From: Pleurotus djamor
Taxonomy: Eukaryota > Basidiomycota > Agaricomycetes > Agaricales > Pleurotaceae
Assembly: GCA_029747585.1 (NCBI GenBank)
Contig: JAPEVF010000642.1
Span: forward strand, 1 to 26,216
DNA: 26,216 bases
Direction: 5' to 3'
Shown: positions 21,701-26,216 of the stretch, piece by piece
Numbering within the stretch: position 1 is the first letter of the stretch
Layout of the letters: the number at the start of each line of letters is the position of its first letter
The notes under the pieces: generated by a model
Told to the model about the DNA's origin: nothing
Databases searched by the model: none
Seen by the model: the letters and a program-made list of their open reading frames with translations, nothing else
Program-made: the position numbers and the translations under genes

Positions 21701-23236
21701 GAACGAACCTCAATCCTGTTGACAAGGACTTCAACACCTCGAGCTGAGCAAAATACTTGAAAAGCATTTGCAAAGTTGTAGAGGACATTGTCAATGAGCT
21801 GCATCGCTTTGGAGACCATCGGTAGACGGATCGGAAGTTTGTTGTCGATCACTTGGATGAGGAGGGGCACAAGTCCTGCGCCTACAACCATATTCCCGCC
21901 AGCAATATGCGTGGCAATATATGTGATGAAGGACAAAAGTGCCTCGACGAAGGAGTGAGGCGTCGTAGACTCGGGATTAGCGACATCGGCGACGGTCTTG
22001 CGGACGAGTGCCATGAGAATGCCGTGGTTAACACCTGCATTGACGGCAGTCAATATTTCCTGCGTCTTGTTTCGATACCTCGATAGGGCATCTAGAGCAG
22101 CGATGGCAGCGGTCTGCACCGGAATCGAGACATCTGCATCGGATTGCAGGAGTTCTGCGATGTGATTAATCACATCAGGTTCGTAGAGGAAAAGCGACGA
22201 AGTGTGGTTTTCTCCGTGCGTGTGGCCGAAGATGGCTATTGCCAACAGGCGCACAATGACATACTTCTCCCGATCAGCTTCATTTCCTTTCAGCATAACC
22301 TTGGCTGCACGGATCCTGCACATGAGCTCGAATCTGTCCTTCTCCGGTACTGTATGTGTCTCGATAACATCCTTGAGGATGTGCATGACTGGCTTGGACG
22401 CGAGCGTCTGTTCGTCGATCTGCACCACTACTGGTCCACTGGGCACGGCAGCTGGTGGGACTTCCGCGTCCGTATCCATTTTCTTTGTGTCCTTGTCGGC
22501 GGTTTGATGGGGAGCCATGCGATAGAAAGTGAAGTTGACTTGACGCGCTTCGGGCTGCAGAGCATCGACGACTGAGCTACTAGCCGGGCGAGCAAGGTTG
22601 ACCAGAGAGACGCCGTGATCGCGCAGCTGAGGCCAGCGTTTGATTAGAGATTCCAGACGAGATGTCGAGATACTGAGGGCTTGAGTGACAGATGGTTGAT
22701 TGGAGTACTGCTGAGCAGGACGCAGAAGGAGATTGAGGGCAAGGATGACGATATCCAAGTCCTCGCAGCATAGTAAGCTATTCAATCGCTGAGGAGAGGT
22801 AAAAAATCGTGAAAAATGACGCGAACAATGTGGAAACCACTTACATCGTATGAGTGGAATAGCTTGCGATTCGTCGAGTTTTCCAGCAGGAGCCTTTCGA
22901 ATCTAAGAATCGCAGACAAGAGCTCCTTCGATTGTGGTGCGAATGTATCGAGTTGTATATCGTTGAGGGTGTACGTTGAGATGATATCCTCGAAAATATC
23001 ATCGAACTTGTTCAGGACCTTGATCCATGTGTTCAGGTCTGACCGCGGCCACTTCCACGAGTCAATCTCGGATAATACTTTTGCGAGATCCTCATTGCGC
23101 GTGCCCAAGAGGGTGGATATAAGCGCAGCTACCTGAGGATGCTGGAGAGATGATGTCAACTCTGCGCTCCTGGCACAAGTCAGAGACCGCGACTCACGGG
23201 TGGCGAGGAGCGCTTGGATTTCTGGAGAATCCTCAT
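11347..23236 (-). CDS. TOM1: TOM1/HUWE1-type giant HECT E3 ubiquitin ligase
   Basis: Twenty-one exons: 23198-23236, 22845-23141, 21709-22788, 21361-21658, 21186-21307, 20599-21132, 19763-20543, 19593-19712, 19475-19543, 16766-19418, 16536-16716, 16153-16479, 16048-16105, 15934-15994, 15752-15873, 13561-15699, 12139-13508, 11906-12088, 11558-11855, 11405-11502 and 11347-11352. They encode about 3,611 residues, the size of fungal TOM1. The N-terminal helical repeats match the DUF908/DUF913 regions (RFERLLLENSTNRKLFHSYD, LALNLLLRPAQQYSNQPS, MMQSSGTAEGLRGLIDSS). A UBA domain lies at about 1287-1329 (RIRQLIDMGFQRSAAERALL). A very acidic stretch spans about 2030-2190. LEALPDDMREEVI and LDALPPEIRAEII are ubiquitin-binding-motif repeats. 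The HECT domain covers about 3255-3611, with catalytic Cys 3578 in AHTCFNQ. The start MRILQKSKR matches the family. The enzyme ubiquitinates nuclear and cytosolic proteins, including excess histones and ribosomal proteins in yeast. One intron is GC-AG, and the Cys codon is split by an intron. Confidence 0.96.
12625..12759 (-). other. Start of the HECT domain within TOM1
   Basis: This part of exon 17 encodes SGSFSLLVHNPRV, FDNKRNYFTQQL and LNVRRARVFEDSFQ. It is the usual entry into the HECT N-lobe of HUWE1/TOM1 proteins. The lobe continues leftwards through RFYDEEGVDAGGVTREWF and FKFVGRVIGKAIYDGRLL to the C-lobe in exons 19-21. An ambiguous codon near 12703 leaves one residue unknown. Confidence 0.85.
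14380..14800 (-). other. Ubiquitin-binding-motif repeats within TOM1
   Basis: Three related segments occur in a row in exon 16: PTFLEALPDDMREEVINQ, AEFLDALPPEIRAEIIQQ and a weaker ASFIASLDPQLRQDVLYE. Each carries the Leu-Pro or Leu-Asp turn between two short helices that defines UBM repeats of the HUWE1/TOM1 family, which bind ubiquitin. The Glu/Lys/Ala-rich coiled segment around 15020-15180, just N-terminal to them, is probably helical. Confidence 0.75.
16153..16479 (-). other. Acidic tract of TOM1 (exon 12)
   Basis: The 109 residues encoded here are mostly Asp and Glu (runs such as DEDEEDEEDDVD and NEDEDEDEGNDDHD). TOM1 and HUWE1 carry an equivalent acidic region, thought to bind basic clients such as histones. 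The biased composition makes long open frames on the plus strand here, which are shadows of this exon. Confidence 0.9.
18772..18900 (-). other. UBA domain of TOM1
   Basis: The sequence RIRQLIDMGFQRSAAERALL followed by NNLSAATEFLLSHP is a standard three-helix UBA domain with the MGF loop, as in HUWE1. It is followed directly by a proline/glutamate repeat (AEPEPEPEPEPAAED) coded by a short DNA repeat of GGCTCGGGTTCA type near 18730-18755. Confidence 0.88.
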
Positions 23237-23808
23237 GTCCTACGACGTGGTTTGTCGAGGAATACGGAGACACAGAGGATTATATGTGGCGTCCGCGAAA
23301 TGTCTTTGTGGTAAGGTGGAAAGAGGTGGTTGTGTTTGTACACAGTTTGCCGCTGTGCAGTGACTTTGAGTGACTTTGTAAAGTGATCGAGCTGACGAGT
23401 CCCTTGTGATCACGGTATCCCAGTAACAAAAACTCTCCAGCGAATACACATATCAAGTCAGGTCCCACCAGTCATCTATGAATCCACGAATATTTTGCGA
23501 TTTTTATTGAAATACCAGAGCTGGACTAAATAGCAGCAAGATCTAATCACGACGCGTGTCTGCTTGAGAAAAGGCTTTGTCAGTCGATATATCAGTCGCT
23601 ATAACATAACCGTCGGAACCAGGAATATCTGTTGTCGAAGAAACGGGCCCGGGGATGCCAAAAACATGCAGCATGCACATCGACGGCTGTGAATGAGCCT
23701 ATTTGGCCTCGCGGCGGCGGCCTTTGCAATCACCCTTCTTCTCTTCCGACTCCTTCCTTCGCCAAAGCCCAAGCCCGTCGTCGGTGTCGGTGGATCGTTC
23801 AGCGTTGA
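23237..23808. promoter_or_regulatory. Divergent intergenic region of TOM1 and the ornithine carrier
   Basis: The two start codons face away from each other across 572 bases, so both promoters must lie here. A TATAAT lies on the minus strand at 23279-23284, about 45 bases before the TOM1 ATG, which is close for a TATA box. The TOM1-side leader is rich in C and T on its coding strand. An open frame from 23693 on the plus strand overlaps the start of the carrier in another frame and is probably a shadow or an upstream frame. Confidence 0.5.
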
Positions 23809-24849
23809 ATGGAAACATCCCCTGATGCATTCTCCTCACCTCAGCCAGTTGTCCGAGCCCTCAAGGAAATTTCCTTCGGGAGCATAGCAGGGATCGTCTC
23901 CAAAATTTTCGAACATCCCTTCGACTTGGCCAAAGTCCGTCTTCAATCGCAAGTTCTAGACGAAACAGCTCGTTTTAGTGGACCCGTCGATTGTCTGAAA
24001 AAAACATTTCGGAATGAGGGATTCAAGGGCTTGTACCGTGGCTTGCCGGCACCCATCGTCGGGGCAATGGCGGAGAACGCTTCCTTGTTTTTGACATACG
24101 GGGAATTCCAACGTGTCATTCGTAAGGTCTACGCTCAAGACCCAAGTGAGAAGTTGGATCTATCTCAGTTGGCTTTGGCTGCTGCAGGTGCCGGGGCATT
24201 CACTAGTTTTGTTTTGTGAGTCCTAACTTTCGCTTGATTTTTACGAACTGCTCACGGGCGCTTGTGCAGAACTCCCATCGAACTTGTAAAATGTAAAATG
24301 CAAGTCCAAATGCTCGCGCCAGTCACGTCGTCCTCGTCATCCCCCATGGGCCCTTTTGCCATAATACGCTCAACAATAGCTACTTCGGGTCTACGCGGCC
24401 TGTGGTTAGGCCAAACGGGAACCCTAATACGTGAAACAGGCGGCACTGCCGCTTGGTTCTCCACAAAAGAATTCGTCGCTGCCCGACTGATCGAACACCG
24501 TCTCGCGACGAACCCCCAGTCTGTCACCTACGCTTCGTCTCATGAAGGGAAGCCCCAGCTGCTCATCTGGGAGTCAGCGTTATCGGGTTCGATAGCTGGC
24601 GCAGCTTTCAACTTTGCGCTCTTTCCAGCAGACACCGTCAAAAGCACCATGCAGACCCAGGATGAACTTCATCCTAAATCATCTGCAAACGCGAAGAAGG
24701 CCAACTTCTTCCGCACCTTCAAAGACATATGGAAAGCCCAAGGCGTTCGCGGCCTCTACGCTGGATGTGGGGTCACTGTGGCACGCTCGATACCGAGCAG
24801 CGCTATAATCTTTGTCATTTATGATCAACTTTCCAAGCGGTTTGGGTAA
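23809..24849 (+). CDS. ORT1: Mitochondrial ornithine carrier (ORT1/ARG11 type)
   Basis: Two exons, 23809-24215 and 24270-24849, give 328 residues. The intron is GT-AG, 54 bases, and splits a Leu codon. Mitochondrial carriers have three repeats, each with a PX(D/E)XX(K/R) signature. Here they are HPFDLAKVRLQ (first), TPIELVKCKMQ (second) and FPADTVKSTMQ (third). The early segment GSIAGIVSKIFEHPFDLAKV, then GLYRGLPAPIVGAMAENASL and the ELVKCKMQVQ element match the ornithine transporter subfamily of fungi, which exchanges ornithine for other basic amino acids across the inner mitochondrial membrane for arginine synthesis. The subfamily call comes from recalled similarity and is less certain than the carrier family itself. 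The start at 23809 gives a short N-terminus as in relatives; no cleavable presequence is expected. It is divergent from TOM1. Confidence 0.86.
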
Positions 24850-26216
24850 AGCGAAGTGTACTTTCCTTCCATATTATTGCTACATTGTAATGACACCCCC
24901 ACGCACATAGACTCTAGAAATTTGTCCACCTGATTTGTATATTGTATCATTCAGTGTTGCTCCTTTCTCGGTCGACGCCCACCTGACTCTGCGCAATGAC
25001 GTTGCCCCAAGGACAATTAAAACGCGCTACCCGGCTACACCGTTCTCCCAAAATCCAGGGTTCCGATAGCTGTCCGGAAATAAATCAGCACAGCAAGGAT
25101 CGTCTCAACAGCGCGCCCAGTTCTCATCTAAGTGGGCCGAAGGTTCTGGGAGGTACCCTAGCACCTTCAAATCTTTTAATACCTTCACATGCTTCGACCC
25201 TAATCGGGGCCGAGTAGTCCACCACCAGGTTGATCAATTGCAAGTCCCAATGTGTCTGTACACACATTTCATTCAAAATCGAACCACCCAGATATTTTCG
25301 AATCCTCGTTATCGCATCTCATTAATGTAAGTGGTAATAACTAATATCAAGCCCTCCGGGGGCCATCGTTCTAGATCTTGCATTAAACACGCATGCAGGA
25401 AACTCCAGATCACCGGAGGTTCAATCATTATCAACACACCACCGTCGGTATTCGTAGAGGTGCACGGCTCCAAGTATATCCCTCTTGTTTACCTGCTAAC
25501 CCCCTTCCTCCTTCTACCCAGACGTTCGACCCAGAACTAAGTAGGAACCACAGTGCCCACTAATTTCCGACCACGTCGAACGTGACATATACCACTACCA
25601 CCATCGAGTCGATGTCTTTGCTGCATGGAGCAACGACTTCGCTCACTCTTTTGAGTAGGGAGCAGATCATGAGGCCATAGGTACGCCATGCATGACCGAA
25701 GAGAACGTGCCCGCAGAAGGGGCAGCAGCAGCAGCAGCACCGATACCCATCTCATTGAACACCATGAACCCTTTCATATTATAAATGATATACCCAATAG
25801 CCATATCAGCGCAATGTCCCATCTCCCAAAGCATTCAATTTTTCCTTTCCTTGCCTTCGAGCATCAAACTTCATATCCAAGGTAAATGTCCGTCGAAACT
25901 CAAAATTATAAACCAACTGCGCCTGCACCTCGAGCTCTTTCCCGCTTACTCTAGGCGATCGCAGCTGGGAAGAAAGCCTCAAGCAGGCGACACAGCTGCA
26001 ACCAGATCCAGGATGTGAAAGGTATTTGCACGCTGGGGTTCGTATTCCACGTTAGATACTATATACAACACTTAAGCGACGCAGCACGCGATCTCTCTAA
26101 CCCACAGGGATTGGATCGTGAGCTCGTGAGCGTGCCAATGGGAGTCACGCATGTATGATATCTACGGTCGGTCATGCACTGTTGTGACTTGGTATCGCAA
26201 CCACAGTGCCCACGCG
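24850..26216. other. Right-end region without a recognised gene
   Basis: After the carrier stop codon I find no conserved protein, RNA gene or transposon in 1.37 kb. Open frames are short (73-77 residues at most) and lack family features. The stretch contains six GCA repeats at 25722-25739 and a 15-base direct repeat AACCACAGTGCCCAC at 25546-25560 and 26199-26213. It could include the 3' region of the carrier and the upstream region of a gene beyond the window. Confidence 0.5.
25722..25739. repeat. GCA trinucleotide repeat, six copies
   Basis: Six uninterrupted GCA units occur in the gene-poor right end. They lie in short open frames on both strands (poly-Ser and poly-Leu), but nothing supports a coding role. 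Confidence 0.9.

Noticed and set aside
22782..23273. Alternative TOM1 start at 23273 reading straight through the first intron
   Set aside because: This frame lacks the family N-terminus. ATG at 23236 gives MRILQKSKRSSPP and splices in frame into HPQVAALISTLL, matching TOM1 proteins.
23693..23887. Small plus-strand protein with a hydrophobic N-terminus before the ornithine carrier
   Set aside because: It overlaps the carrier start in another frame, does not join it by any plausible splice, and has no recognised family.
25537..25755. Minus-strand 72-codon frame with a leucine-rich start like a signal peptide
   Set aside because: The leucine run comes from the GCA repeat read on the other strand. 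No further exons or homology are visible.
24850..26216. Possible transposon, tRNA or CRISPR-like array in the right end
   Set aside because: Only one 15-base repeat pair and a short GCA run are present. There is no transposase, terminal inverted repeat, cloverleaf or regularly spaced repeat.

Overview
The window reads as nuclear DNA of a filamentous basidiomycete, probably an agaricomycete. It is gene-dense, and its protein-coding genes are cut by about 61 short introns, nearly all 50-66 bases long. The conserved proteins resemble fungal and basidiomycete families. I see no bacterial operons, rRNA, convincing tRNA, CRISPR array or recognisable transposon. A scatter of ambiguous bases between about 10.05 and 12.7 kb marks a stretch of lower sequence quality.

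Layout, left to right. (1) 53-1296, minus: N-terminal part of an MscS-type mechanosensitive channel that runs off the left edge. (2) 1441-2896, minus: RPB3, the third-largest RNA polymerase II subunit, with a long Trp/Gly/Ser-rich tail. (3) About 2.9-4.57 kb: no secure gene. (4) 4567-7349, plus: an AMP-forming acyl-CoA ligase in 19 exons, one of only 7 bases, with a peroxisomal-type C-terminus. (5) 7548-9504, plus: a SANT-domain protein like the RNA polymerase I factor Rrn5, with an apparent one-base frameshift. (6) 9660-11115, minus: a quinone oxidoreductase. (7) 11347-23236, minus: a TOM1/HUWE1-type giant HECT ubiquitin ligase of 21 coding exons and about 3,611 residues, filling almost half the window. 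(8) 23809-24849, plus: a mitochondrial ornithine carrier of the ORT1/ARG11 type. (9) 24.85-26.2 kb: no gene recognised.

The genes do not form a pathway or cluster. They are mostly housekeeping genes: Pol II and Pol I transcription, ubiquitin ligation, mitochondrial and peroxisomal metabolism, and an ion channel. Exon structures were built by hand from conserved protein reading frames and GT-AG (once GC-AG) junctions. Every junction given keeps the frame, with the single exception at about 8750 in the Rrn5-like gene.

I found no convincing new multi-gene system. The points most worth a second look are the GW/WG-rich tail of RPB3 and its tandem splice donors, the 7-base microexon of the ligase, the broken frame and possible histone fold of the Rrn5-like gene, and the splicing details around the catalytic cysteine and last codon of TOM1.
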